DNA from: a virus
IMG/VR virus record: IMGVR_UViG_3300036670_000087
Location: 1-23,964 of that record
DNA: 23,964 bases
Strand: one strand, 5' to 3'
Shown here: positions 1 through 6,557 of the stretch, piece by piece
How the letters are laid out: every line of letters starts with the position of its first letter
How positions within the stretch are numbered: the first letter of the stretch is position 1
Program-made: the position numbers and the translations under genes
Notes under the pieces: generated by a model
Database searches by the model: none
Told to the model about the DNA's origin: nothing
What the model saw: the letters and a program-made list of their open reading frames with translations, nothing else

Positions 1-107
1 TATTGAATTTCAAATTCTTCGCCTACTTCTATTTTTGAATAGTTTTCAAAATCAGAATCATACATTGGGCGCAATCCAGTTTGAGTTTTTTTTACTAATA
101 TCTTCAT
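1..107 (-). CDS. Partial DUF1367-like phage protein (N-terminus only)
   Basis: The first 35 codons of a minus-strand gene are present; the rest lies beyond the left edge. The protein starts MKILVKKTQTGLRPMYDSDF and continues with a lysine/glutamate-rich stretch ending IEVGEEFEIQ. This opening (K-x-x-x-G-L-x-P-x-x-x-x-D followed by a 'KVGE' type turn) resembles DUF1367 proteins, which are common in phage replication regions and have no firmly known function. The ATG at 105-107 overlaps the stop of the upstream gene in an ATGA arrangement, so it is probably translationally coupled. The family call rests only on the N-terminus and could be wrong. Confidence 0.6.
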   Translation of the reverse strand, partial: MKILVKKTQTGLRPMYDSDFENYSKIEVGEEFEIQ

Positions 108-421
108 AGTATTTCTCTGAATTTAACTTGTATTTCATTATCTGTTGCGTAGTTAAGAGCATATTGCATCCCGTTACTAATTCCATAGTCGATATAAAAA
201 ACGTGGTAATCAGCAACTTGTTTCCACGCTAATCCTGCATCTATTCCCCACATTCTCTCTTGTTCTATATCGTCGTTTAAAATGCCTTCTTGAGTATAAA
301 GCAAATGACTTGCTATTGGTGATTCTCCTAAACTTAAAGAATGTCTTACGCATTTTCTTGCATAATCAATATTTCTTTCAACATCTCCAGCAAATGGACT
401 TTCTAAAATGACTCTTTTCAT
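104..421 (-). CDS. DUF7768-type protein (nucleoside deoxyribosyltransferase-like fold)
   Basis: A 105-residue protein beginning MKRVILESPFAGDVERNIDY. The pattern 'ESPFAGD...N..YA..C...SL..GE.P.ASHLLYTQ' followed by 'GI.AGL.W...AD...FY.D.GIS.GM' is typical of the small DUF7768 proteins found in phage and bacterial mobile regions. These resemble nucleoside 2-deoxyribosyltransferases, but the biochemical role is not established. The length is that of a complete domain. It is the penultimate visible gene of the early minus-strand operon, 10 bases after the ATPase gene, and it overlaps the next gene by four bases (ATGA). Confidence 0.8.
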   Translation of the reverse strand: MKRVILESPFAGDVERNIDYARKCVRHSLSLGESPIASHLLYTQEGILNDDIEQERMWGIDAGLAWKQVADYHVFYIDYGISNGMQYALNYATDNEIQVKFREIL

Positions 422-431
422 ACTGTTTAAT

Positions 432-1325
432 TTAAAAGTTAGCTGTTTTTTTTATTTTACTTATTAATTCCAATTCTTCTTGCGGTACGTAATATTCTAA
501 AGCATAAGGTAACCAATCGCTAGTAACTCCAACCGCAAAGGTATCGAATTTTTTACCCCTACCACGTTTACAAGTTACCTCTGAATGATTACCTACGTCT
601 TTTATAATAACTACAGATTCACATTTTTGTGCTAATATAGTACCAAAGTGACCCCTACCCTTATCGCTATTTGGGTTTACGTGTAAAATTCCTGTTATGT
701 GAGCCTTACTAATACTGCTCCATTTCATTAGTTTTTGAGTAAACTCGCTACTTTCTATTTGGTTGTTAAAGTCATTTATGCAATCTACAAAGCCATCTAT
801 ACAAACTAAGCCTAATTTATCTTTATATTCGCTTTCCATAAATAGCCATTCAATTAGCTGCGACCTTTCGTTAGGTGTTTTTTCTCTCAGTCCTAACGCT
901 AGATAGTTATCGGGTATTTTACCTACCATCTTTGGGACTCGAGATGCTACCATCCAATTATCATACGCTCCCTGTTCAGTGTCTAAGTCAATTATGTACT
1001 TATCTTGTAAGTTGTGACCAACAATTTCACTCGAATAGGTATTACTATTCCCTCCTTGTATGCATGCTAATATTAAAGATTTTAACCAGGTTTTACGGCT
1101 CTTTTCCTCTCCCATAATCATACTTATGTTTCCTGCTGTTCCGAAGCGTAAAGGGTAATATACACCATTGTAAGCAACAGTATCATACCCTATTGAAACA
1201 ACTAAAGGCGACATTGCAGGCTTTGTATTTAAGTCTATAATTGATTTTTTAAACACGTCTTTAAAATCCATAACAGGACTTTCATCTATTATGTTTTTGT
1301 CTAATTCATTAAAATTAAAATCCAT
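432..1325 (-). CDS. RepA/AAA_25-like ATPase, probable replicative helicase
   Basis: A 297-residue RecA-fold ATPase. A Walker A-type loop sits at residues 71-80 (MGEEKSRKTW), an acidic strand follows at about 110-119 (YIIDLDTEQG), a Walker B strand at 171-178 (LGLVCIDG), and a sensor-like strand at 210-219 (ITGILHVNPN) followed by KGRGHFGT at 222-229. This order matches RepA-type hexameric helicases and AAA_25 proteins that phages and plasmids use for replication. The P-loop is unusual (GEEKSRKT rather than GxxGxGKT), which is typical of this subgroup. The replication-initiator-like protein encoded about 2 kb upstream in the same operon supports the role. It may instead be a helicase loader or a recombination ATPase. 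Confidence 0.75.
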   Translation of the reverse strand: MDFNFNELDKNIIDESPVMDFKDVFKKSIIDLNTKPAMSPLVVSIGYDTVAYNGVYYPLRFGTAGNISMIMGEEKSRKTWLKSLILACIQGGNSNTYSSEIVGHNLQDKYIIDLDTEQGAYDNWMVASRVPKMVGKIPDNYLALGLREKTPNERSQLIEWLFMESEYKDKLGLVCIDGFVDCINDFNNQIESSEFTQKLMKWSSISKAHITGILHVNPNSDKGRGHFGTILAQKCESVVIIKDVGNHSEVTCKRGRGKKFDTFAVGVTSDWLPYALEYYVPQEELELISKIKKTANF

Positions 1326-1348
1326 AGTTATTTATTTATAATTTATAT

Positions 1349-1394
1349 TAACAGTCGTATAGGCGCAGTTTTAATTCCGCCTATACGACTGTTA
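1349..1394. repeat. Palindromic dispersed element, copy 1
   Basis: A perfect 17-bp inverted repeat at 1349-1365 and 1378-1394 (left arm TAACAGTCGTATAGGCG) with a 12-base loop. It lies between the ATPase gene and the unknown gene upstream of it in transcription. Two relatives occur at 2349-2391 and 9135-9177. All three share a loop with AATTAAAA; here that loop motif reads on the minus strand. It could act as a transcript-end hairpin, although no clear T-run follows. Confidence 0.8.
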
Positions 1395-1403
1395 GCAAAC
1401 AAT

Positions 1404-1793
1404 CTAAATGACGTTTTCGTTATAAAGTTCGTTTACAATAGCTATCGTTTCATTTGTAGATTCAATTCTACTTTTATATTTTCCAGAAATCCATTCACCG
1501 TTTACTTTAGTGTCAACATAATCGGATTCTTTAGAAATAGATATAAAATAACCTTTAGTATCAAACCACTCTAAAATAACCGCATTTTGACAAGTAATAG
1601 ACATTGCTAAGAAACATACTTTAATTGCGTTACCGTTTGAGTATTTAAACTGTGATGATAATTTATGATGAGATAGAGTATCAGGCAATAAATACCACTC
1701 CCAAAAGTCTTTTTGTGCTTTTCCGTGAAGAAATCTCGATTTGCTAACAGCGGTTTGCACGCATTGCTCGTTTTTGTTTATATCGTTTTTCAT
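1404..1793 (-). CDS. Hypothetical protein, 129 aa
   Basis: No family recognised. The protein is soluble, mixed alpha/beta by eye, with an aromatic-rich patch (KDFWEWYLLPDT) near residues 28-39 and a hydrophobic core segment (VCFLAMSITCQNAVILEW) around 59-76. There is no signal peptide or membrane segment. Together with the next upstream gene it forms a two-gene block bracketed by palindromic elements at 1349-1394 and 2349-2391, which may mark a cargo insertion in the early operon. An 11-base sequence near its 5' end (TTTGCTAACAG, 1741-1751) is the reverse complement of the outer edge of copy 1. Confidence 0.65.
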   Translation of the reverse strand: MKNDINKNEQCVQTAVSKSRFLHGKAQKDFWEWYLLPDTLSHHKLSSQFKYSNGNAIKVCFLAMSITCQNAVILEWFDTKGYFISISKESDYVDTKVNGEWISGKYKSRIESTNETIAIVNELYNENVI

Positions 1794-1859
1794 TTATTTT
1801 TATTTTTTAATAATTAATATTATTTTTCATAAGTCGCAACGATGTGCAAGCCGCATCTG

Positions 1860-2312
1860 TTACTTATAATTTTCAACGTCCTTTATAAAATCATTACAGC
1901 TATTGTAAAGGCTGTTTTCAACTACTTTATAACTCCATTCCTTATTTAATTTTTCCAATACATCAGGGTCGTTAAACTCCTCAACTTTTAAATTATTTAC
2001 ATAATTATTTACTTCTACATAATTTAAAGAAATTCTAAGTTTCTCGATATGATGATTTAAAGGTTGGTTTAATAGTTTTCCACACTCCTTAACCGCACCC
2101 TTAATATTGCCATAATAATCTAAATTTTGCAATAAATGTATAGACAATAGTTTTAAGAAAAGAATATTATCTATAGACATCTGTTTTTTGCCCTCCTGTA
2201 TGTGATTTAAGACACCTTTTAATGATTCTATCTCATAAGTATATATATTATTTTTTAATCGCTTAAATGCATTATATATAACCTTGCTTTCGTTTTCAGT
2301 TTTCCAACTCAT
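1860..2312 (-). CDS. Hypothetical helical protein, 150 aa
   Basis: No family recognised. The sequence is almost entirely helix-favouring, rich in K, E, N and L, with heptad-like stretches (IYNAFKRLKNNIYTYEIESL; LKLLSIHLLQNLDYYG) suggesting a helical bundle. There are no membrane segments. It starts at an ATG just downstream of the palindromic element at 2349-2391 and is followed by 66 bases without a gene before the 129-aa gene. Its position between two copies of a dispersed palindrome is the only contextual clue. Confidence 0.65.
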   Translation of the reverse strand: MSWKTENESKVIYNAFKRLKNNIYTYEIESLKGVLNHIQEGKKQMSIDNILFLKLLSIHLLQNLDYYGNIKGAVKECGKLLNQPLNHHIEKLRISLNYVEVNNYVNNLKVEEFNDPDVLEKLNKEWSYKVVENSLYNSCNDFIKDVENYK

Positions 2313-2348
2313 CTGTTATAGTTTTTTAGTTAATTATTTTTTACTTTT

Positions 2349-2391
2349 AACAAAGTATAAGCGCAATTAAAAATACGCTTATACGAGTGTT
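2349..2391. repeat. Palindromic dispersed element, copy 2
   Basis: Arms AACA (2349-2352) and TATAAGCG (2356-2363) pair with CGCTTATA (2376-2383) and TGTT (2388-2391). The short AAG and CGAG segments between the paired parts are unmatched. The loop contains AATTAAAA on the plus strand, opposite in orientation to copies 1 and 3. A-T pairs replace the G-C pair of copy 1 at the same stem position, a compensatory change. Confidence 0.75.
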
Positions 2392-2434
2392 GTAGGTAAG
2401 TTTAACTTCACTTTGTATCAAAAGTTACCCTTAA

Positions 2435-2584
2435 CTACTTTTTACGCTTTTTCTTTTTTGGTGTTAAATGCTTCATTTTGTTTTTCGATTTAGTAAAAAT
2501 TTTATGTTCGTTAAATTCATTTACTTCTACAAACTCAATTGCTCCATTGTACATACCGAAATCTTTTGTTCTTGCATTTGACAT
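2435..2584 (-). CDS. Small basic protein, 49 aa
   Basis: A 49-codon reading frame starting MSNARTKDFGMYNGAIEFVE and ending in a lysine/arginine tail (TPKKKKRKK). The ATG is preceded by the A/T-rich context (CTAAAATT) seen before most starts in this window, and it fills the gap between the Mom-like gene and the 150-aa gene in the same orientation. The basic tail suggests nucleic-acid or ribosome contact, but no family is recognised. A frame this short could be chance; the start context and position favour a real gene. Confidence 0.5.
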   Translation of the reverse strand: MSNARTKDFGMYNGAIEFVEVNEFNEHKIFTKSKNKMKHLTPKKKKRKK

Positions 2585-2680
2585 AATTTTAGTTTTTAAG
2601 ATTTATATTATTTTTTTGTTGGTTTATGTTTTAAAGCATCTGTTGCGTATTTCTCCATCTTATCGCTTCGGCTTATAAAT

Positions 2681-3298
2681 TCAAGTGTTAAATAGTGTTT
2701 TGTTAATATCTTTAATTATTTTATTTTTCCTTTTTAGTTTGTTACTTATCTCATAAATCCAAATTATTTTAGGCAATCCAGTTTTTACTATTGCTCTTCC
2801 TTCCTTAACGGCTTTTCTTAATTCGTGAGAATAAGGTCTATCAATACTAAGACTTCTTGGATGATATGTTTTATATCCGTACTCTACAAATTTAGTTGGT
2901 GTTGTTTCTCCTATGTTTTTAAAATTAGCAGCTTTGTAGATAGTACCGTTATGCCCTACCGTCTTATCACTGTAAGATAAAACATAATTATACTCTGTAT
3001 TGCTTCCGCACCATTTTATTATCTGAGACAAAAACCAGCTTTCACTATTGCAAGGTGCATCATCTAAACAAGCCATGCGCCTAATATCAATGCAGTTTTT
3101 ATATTTCTTTTCGTGTCTTGGTTTTCCCATTACACTACCACCTACTAAAACATCATTAATAAACATAGCAAAACAAACGCTTATTCCTCCACCCATTGCA
3201 CCTTTTTTATAATGGTATTCCTCAAATATGTGCCGTATATCACTAAACTTACACGTTTTGATATGGCATTTTGTTTTATCTAATTTTTCCTTTTTCAT
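2681..3298 (-). CDS. Mom-like adenine modification protein (GNAT fold)
   Basis: A 205-residue protein matching the phage Mu Mom family by eye. Landmarks are HY at residues 29-30 followed by a glycine run (GAMGGG, 33-38), the central strand FINDVLVGGSVMGKPR (46-61), IRRMACLDDAPCNSESWFLS (72-91), then SYSD at 108-111 and GHNGTIYKAANF at 115-126. In Mu, Mom is a GNAT-related enzyme that changes adenine to an N6-carbamoylmethyl form and protects phage DNA from host restriction. The ATG overlaps the end of the replication-initiator-like gene (ATGA), so it is made early with the replication proteins. No obvious com-like translational activator is next to it. The alternative is a related GNAT of other specificity. 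Confidence 0.75.
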   Translation of the reverse strand: MKKEKLDKTKCHIKTCKFSDIRHIFEEYHYKKGAMGGGISVCFAMFINDVLVGGSVMGKPRHEKKYKNCIDIRRMACLDDAPCNSESWFLSQIIKWCGSNTEYNYVLSYSDKTVGHNGTIYKAANFKNIGETTPTKFVEYGYKTYHPRSLSIDRPYSHELRKAVKEGRAIVKTGLPKIIWIYEISNKLKRKNKIIKDINKTLFNT

Positions 3299-4140
3299 TT
3301 TAATAAAGGTTTTTTAACTGGTTTGGTTTCTCTGGCAGACATCAGCAATGTTAATATCTGTTTTCTAAGTTTAGCAGTAGACAAAATATTTGCTTTCCAA
3401 AACTCTCCTCGCTCATCCGCTAGGTAAGCATATACATCCCTCAAATCTTGAACGCTTGCTTCTTGGTTTTGTATCATTAATCTAATTGGGTCGACATAGT
3501 TTTTAAACGTTGCTTTTTGTTGGTTAACAATCGAAGCATTTTTCTCCGTTAAATTATCTATAAATAGCTGTTGAAAGTCTTTAGCTATTTTAAAATAATC
3601 AATCATAGATTCTTCGACGTCTGAAATTTTTATTTCAGATATAAGACTATTATTTATATTATATTCTCTTGTCTTATCTTCTCTTATCTTATCTGCGATG
3701 TTTTGCGATTGGTTATCAATCGGTATGCTATCGGTATGCGATACTTTTGCGATACTTTTAGACATTAAAACTGCCATATCTAAAGATATTTCTTTGTCAA
3801 TAAATTTCTTGTAAATATCATTGTGCCAGCGTTTTAAGTTTCCAACTATACCGCTTTTGCTCTTATCTTGTTTACTTTCCTTTATTGTTAAGTTTTGCTC
3901 ATCTAAAAAAGAAATATAAATATCTGTTTCATCTGTAGTAATAATTTTCTTTGATTTTAATATATCAAAATGCTCTTGTTCAATTTCAATTATAGCGTCT
4001 TCAATTGTAGTTTCGCAATCTCTATTCCAATATAAACAACATAGCCTTAAAAAGCGTGCCTGTGTTACTTCTGGACATCTTTGTATCTTACCCATTACCC
4101 AATCAGTAGGGGTAAATTTAAACCATTGTAGCTTATCCAT
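3295..4140 (-). CDS. Replication-initiator-like protein
   Basis: A 281-residue protein. The N-terminal part (about 1-75, LQWFKFTPTDWVMGKIQRCP, then a patch of W, C and R residues) looks like the winged-helix-type N-terminus of phage replisome organisers. A polar linker with KSGIVGNLKRWHND follows. The C-terminal part (about 185-270) has the motif GEFWKANILSTAKLRKQI, close to the end of DnaD/replication-protein-type C-terminal domains in Bacteroidetes phages. It likely binds the phage origin and recruits the ATPase encoded at 432-1325. It overlaps its neighbours on both sides (8 and 4 bases). No repeated iteron array is visible inside the gene, so the origin is not located. Confidence 0.65.
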   Translation of the reverse strand: MDKLQWFKFTPTDWVMGKIQRCPEVTQARFLRLCCLYWNRDCETTIEDAIIEIEQEHFDILKSKKIITTDETDIYISFLDEQNLTIKESKQDKSKSGIVGNLKRWHNDIYKKFIDKEISLDMAVLMSKSIAKVSHTDSIPIDNQSQNIADKIREDKTREYNINNSLISEIKISDVEESMIDYFKIAKDFQQLFIDNLTEKNASIVNQQKATFKNYVDPIRLMIQNQEASVQDLRDVYAYLADERGEFWKANILSTAKLRKQILTLLMSARETKPVKKPLLK

Positions 4141-4369
4141 TTAAACCCTCACTTTCTTTAATATATCCAATTTGTTTTTTTAATTCTCTAACTAATCTAA
4201 TAGCTGATAATTTACTTAAACAGATAATTTGAGATTCAAAGTCGTGATTACAATCTGAGTTTTTAATCTTAATAAAAATAGAATTAAGGCTATTTGCATA
4301 AGCTACTAACTCCTGACCATTAGTTTCTGATTCTTCAGTACCATAAAATACTAATTTTACATTTTCCAT
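4133..4369 (-). CDS. Hypothetical protein, 78 aa
   Basis: Small soluble protein beginning MENVKLVFYGTEESETNGQE, with alternating strand-like segments and a C-terminal helix (SAIRLVRELKKQIGYIKESE). No family recognised. It is the first gene downstream of the internal promoter and structured leader at 4419-4541, and its stop overlaps the replication-initiator gene by 8 bases, so its translation is probably coupled to that gene. Confidence 0.65.
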   Translation of the reverse strand: MENVKLVFYGTEESETNGQELVAYANSLNSIFIKIKNSDCNHDFESQIICLSKLSAIRLVRELKKQIGYIKESEGLNG

Positions 4370-4418
4370 AATTTTAACGGTTTAAAGATTACCGATAACT
4401 ATTTAGTTAAACGAGAAA

Positions 4419-4498
4419 ATCCCATCAGTTTGGTAGTAGAGTACCTCCCTGATAGGATAATAAAAATATTTTTCATCGTATTGAACTCTCTACCGAAC
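4419..4498 (-). promoter_or_regulatory. Structured 5' leader RNA with two interleaved stems
   Basis: In the longest uninterrupted gap of the early operon (4370-4547), two inverted repeats interleave. Stem A pairs 4419-4428 with 4449-4458 (ATCCCATCAG / CTGATAGGAT); the one non-Watson-Crick position is G-U in the minus-strand RNA. Stem B pairs 4428-4442 with 4485-4498 (GTTTGGTAGTAGAGT / ACTCTCTACCGAAC, one bulge, one mismatch in minus-strand RNA). The 3' strand of B lies in the loop of A, so the stems either exclude each other or form a pseudoknot. Hairpin A is followed on the minus strand by TTTTC, a weak terminator-like tail. A TAnnTTTG promoter lies just upstream at 4509-4516. Attenuator or riboswitch-like control of the replication genes is an inference. 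Confidence 0.45.
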
Positions 4499-4508
4499 AA
4501 TACTAAAG

Positions 4509-4541
4509 CAAATATACAAAATAATTCGATATAAAAAACAA
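4509..4541 (-). promoter_or_regulatory. Internal early promoter
   Basis: On the minus strand, TATATTTG (4509-4516) matches the Bacteroidetes -7 box TAnnTTTG, and a TTG (4539-4541) lies 22 bases upstream, within the accepted 17-23 range. It sits just after the stop of the 41-aa gene and points into the structured leader before the 78-aa gene. Confidence 0.5.
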
Positions 4542-4547
4542 TTATAA

Positions 4548-4673
4548 TTAAATTTTTAACTTTTCTTTTTCTTGTTGTTTAGCGAGTTCTAATACTCTAA
4601 TTGCTTGACTGCGATAGTCGTTTTTCCAATCTTTAGATTGAAGTCTTTGCTCGATGGGTTTTTTACTGTTCAT
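4548..4673 (-). CDS. Small hypothetical protein, 41 aa
   Basis: A 41-codon frame starting MNSKKPIEQRLQSKDWKNDY and ending in a charged helix (LELAKQQEKEKLKI). It starts seven bases after the 92-aa gene ends and is followed at once by the internal promoter. Start context (CTAATT before ATG) and same-strand packing support it. No family recognised. Confidence 0.5.
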   Translation of the reverse strand: MNSKKPIEQRLQSKDWKNDYRSQAIRVLELAKQQEKEKLKI

Positions 4674-4680
4674 AATTAGT

Positions 4681-4959
4681 TTATAAAAATTGTTCTATCT
4701 CGTGAGTATCTAATCCTGTGTATGTGTGGATCAATCTTCGTAAATCATTACCGCACTCAATAGCCATTTGACTTCTGTTTTTAATATCCATTTTATCATA
4801 GTCCTGATTGTCGTACATTTTATCCATTAATGCTGTTTGAAATATTAGTATAGTATTCATAAAATCACGCTTACTGTAATTTGGCTTTTCCGCACCGCTT
4901 GCGTTTTGGTCTAAAAGATCACTCGCTATAAATTCTAATTCTTTACTGTATTTTCTCAT
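4681..4959 (-). CDS. Hypothetical protein, 92 aa
   Basis: All-helical looking protein (MRKYSKELEFIASDLLDQNA at the start, then NYSKRDFMNTILIFQTALMDKMY). No family recognised. It lies in the run of small accessory genes of the early operon with the usual A/T-rich start context (AGCTAAAATT before ATG). Confidence 0.65.
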   Translation of the reverse strand: MRKYSKELEFIASDLLDQNASGAEKPNYSKRDFMNTILIFQTALMDKMYDNQDYDKMDIKNRSQMAIECGNDLRRLIHTYTGLDTHEIEQFL

Positions 4960-5014
4960 AATTTTAGCTTTTAGTTGTTATTTATTTAAAAAGTATAGGT
5001 AATTAAAATACAAT

Positions 5015-5302
5015 TTATATGCAAATTGGTTTAGACGGCAATTCCATCCAATGAGTAATCTTCCCACCTACTTGTTTTGTATAAAAATCATCTTTATCCT
5101 CATTGTCCCAGCATTTATGGTATTCGTTATATGGTCTAACTAATATCTCTTTATGCCATTTATCATAAACAAGGCACATTATTTGACTATCACCATCTTT
5201 AAATGGTAACTTTTCGTCTACTGATATCCATTCTAATATATCCATTTTTTGAATATCTTTTTGACTATTTTTATTCATAGCTATACAATCTCTATTATCC
5301 AT
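5015..5302 (-). CDS. DUF551 domain protein
   Basis: A 95-residue protein with the DUF551 signature: WISVDEKLP at residues 25-33 near the start of the domain, a central strand region (SQIMCLVYDKWHKEILVRPY) and the closing ITHWMELPSKP at 82-92. DUF551 proteins are very common in phage accessory regions; their function is unknown. Two more in-frame methionines (residues 9 and 20) could serve as starts; the first is chosen because it abuts the upstream gene by one base and has an A/T-rich leader. Confidence 0.85.
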   Translation of the reverse strand: MDNRDCIAMNKNSQKDIQKMDILEWISVDEKLPFKDGDSQIMCLVYDKWHKEILVRPYNEYHKCWDNEDKDDFYTKQVGGKITHWMELPSKPICI

Positions 5303-5303
5303 A

Positions 5304-5546
5304 TTATTTTATTTTTTTATTTTTTATCATTTTATCGTAACATCTTTGCTTTAGCAGTATCTTTTCTTTATTATTTTGGTAATAAATATCTATAGCTATT
5401 TTCTTTTCTTCGGGTGTATGTTTCTCTCGTTTTTCAATTGGCGCAATAGTTTCTGTATCTATTTTAGCAAATGATGAGCAGCATCTTATCGCATTTCTCT
5501 CGTAGCCATAAGGCTCATTGCATTTATTACAGTAGTGTAGTATCAT
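5304..5546 (-). CDS. Zinc-ribbon-like small protein, 80 aa
   Basis: The N-terminus carries CNKC (residues 6-9) and a CC pair (22-23), a likely metal-binding knuckle, followed by a charged helix (TPEEKKIAIDIYYQNNKEKI) and a lysine-rich tail (CYDKMIKNKKIK). This resembles small phage zinc-finger proteins that bind nucleic acid. It ends one base before the DUF551 start. Confidence 0.6.
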   Translation of the reverse strand: MILHYCNKCNEPYGYERNAIRCCSSFAKIDTETIAPIEKREKHTPEEKKIAIDIYYQNNKEKILLKQRCYDKMIKNKKIK

Positions 5547-5549
5547 AAT

Positions 5550-5732
5550 TTATTTTTTATTAATTAAAAGATTAATACCTAGTAAAAATAACAATACTAA
5601 AAATAATATTATTATCATTGAAAATATAAAATACCATCCAGTCATATAAATATTATAAATAAAAGCGGAAATTACTAATAAAACAATAAATAACATAATT
5701 ATATACCCAATAATTTTTTTAAATACTTTCAT
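5550..5732 (-). CDS. Small membrane protein, 60 aa
   Basis: Two hydrophobic spans fill nearly the whole protein: IIGYIIMLFIVLLVISAFIY (about 7-26) and WYFIFSMIIILFLVLLFLLG (about 33-52), with lysines at both ends. It is placed in the early region rather than beside the lysozyme, so a holin role is unlikely; superinfection exclusion or membrane anchoring are possibilities without direct evidence. Its start overlaps the upstream gene by 14 bases. Confidence 0.6.
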   Translation of the reverse strand: MKVFKKIIGYIIMLFIVLLVISAFIYNIYMTGWYFIFSMIIILFLVLLFLLGINLLINKK

Positions 5733-5997
5733 AATTCATTTTTGATTCGTAAATATAATAGTTTTCAATAATAACTTCTTTATGCATTTCTTTTTTTTCT
5801 TCTTTTAAATTCAAGAAATTACCTAATTTTATAAGGTCAGATTCATAATAATAATTTCTTCTATCTAAAGGCTTTTTTTTAGCTTTTAACTTTAGATACC
5901 CTATTTTTAAAATAACACAAGATTCCGACCTATTTAGTCTAATAGCTATATCTTTATAAGACAACAAACTATTTATTTTTTCATTTACTTTCGTCAT
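5719..5997 (-). CDS. Putative HTH DNA-binding protein, 92 aa
   Basis: The segment LLSYKDIAIRLNRSESCVILKIGYLKLK (about residues 11-38) reads as a helix-turn-helix of the Myb/sigma-region-4-like kind found in small phage regulators, followed by YYYESDLIKLGNFLNLKEEKKE. The start is set at the ATG 5995-5997 (MTKVNEKIN); extending upstream would need a TTG. It overlaps the DUF3310-like gene by 17 bases and the membrane protein gene by 14 bases, so translation is probably coupled. Confidence 0.55.
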   Translation of the reverse strand: MTKVNEKINSLLSYKDIAIRLNRSESCVILKIGYLKLKAKKKPLDRRNYYYESDLIKLGNFLNLKEEKKEMHKEVIIENYYIYESKMNYESI

Positions 5998-6538
5998 ATT
6001 CTTTAATGTATAAATCAATTAGTACTTTAGTTTTTTCTAAATCTTCAAGAAACAAACCTTTTTTTCTACATCTCATAACTCTTTTGATTATATCAAATTC
6101 GTAGCTATTAAGTTGTTTATCTTCGCAGAATTTATAGAGAGAGCCGTTAGTATTGTCATAATGTTTTTGAGTTGTTGAAGTTAATAATTCATAGAAATAA
6201 TCTTCTTCTCCTGTCATGTTATGACATTTAGAAAGTAAACTGTGTAAATAACCATTTTTAACGCAATCGTAACTTTTATTTTTTTTAAAAGCTAAAATAT
6301 TATCATCCATTAAATAGTCTTCTCTACTTACATATTTTTTTCCTTTTTCAAATTTCATAATGTTTATTTTTTCTTTATTTAATAATTCAAAATCGTTGAA
6401 ATGGTTTCTAATTAACTCGCTTCTATCACTGTCATTCATTAAACAGCCATCTTTATCGCATAAATAAATATTCCCTTTTGTAAAATTAACCCACGCTCTA
6501 CTTGTGCATTTGTAATCTTCTCCTTTTATAAATTCCAT
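5981..6538 (-). CDS. DUF3310-like protein with duplicated N-terminal module
   Basis: The C-terminal 60 residues (KHYDNTNGSLYKFCEDKQLN, then FDIIKRVMRCRKKGLFLEDLEKTKVLIDLYI) match the DUF3310 pattern: HY at the start, an IK-x-x-x-R-x-R-K-K-G core and a final EDLEKxxxLID helix. DUF3310 is frequent in phages and is sometimes fused to nucleotide kinases. The first 118 residues look like two copies of one module: 2-53 (FIKGEDYKC ... FNDFELL) and 61-118 (MKFEKGKKYV ... EDYFYELL), each with F-x-K-G-x-x-Y and an ending of F/Y-x-x-x-LL. It is the first gene after the tRNA-like element. Confidence 0.6.
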   Translation of the reverse strand: MEFIKGEDYKCTSRAWVNFTKGNIYLCDKDGCLMNDSDRSELIRNHFNDFELLNKEKINIMKFEKGKKYVSREDYLMDDNILAFKKNKSYDCVKNGYLHSLLSKCHNMTGEEDYFYELLTSTTQKHYDNTNGSLYKFCEDKQLNSYEFDIIKRVMRCRKKGLFLEDLEKTKVLIDLYIKEYDESK

Positions 6539-6557
6539 AATATTTATTTTAAAATTA

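Noticed and set aside
1349-2391. Palindromes considered as integron attC sites.
   Set aside because: They show AAC...GTT ends but not the RYYYAAC/GTTRRRY core sites, are only 43-46 bases, and no integrase is in the window.
2608-2658. A 16-codon minus-strand frame (MEKYATDALKHKPTKK) between the Mom-like gene and the 49-aa gene.
   Set aside because: Too short to support from sequence alone and lacks the usual A/T-rich start context.
4421-4460. Plus-strand sequence resembling a tRNA D arm and an Ile anticodon loop (CAGTTTGGTAGTAGAG ... CCTGATAGG).
   Set aside because: No acceptor stem, no T arm and no anticodon stem pairing; the same bases pair better as the two leader stems on the minus strand.
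4399-4476. A 25-codon minus-strand frame (MKNIFIILSGRYSTTKLMGF...) inside the structured leader.
   Set aside because: It overlaps both stems of the leader and is very short; it could be a leader peptide but nothing beyond the frame supports it.
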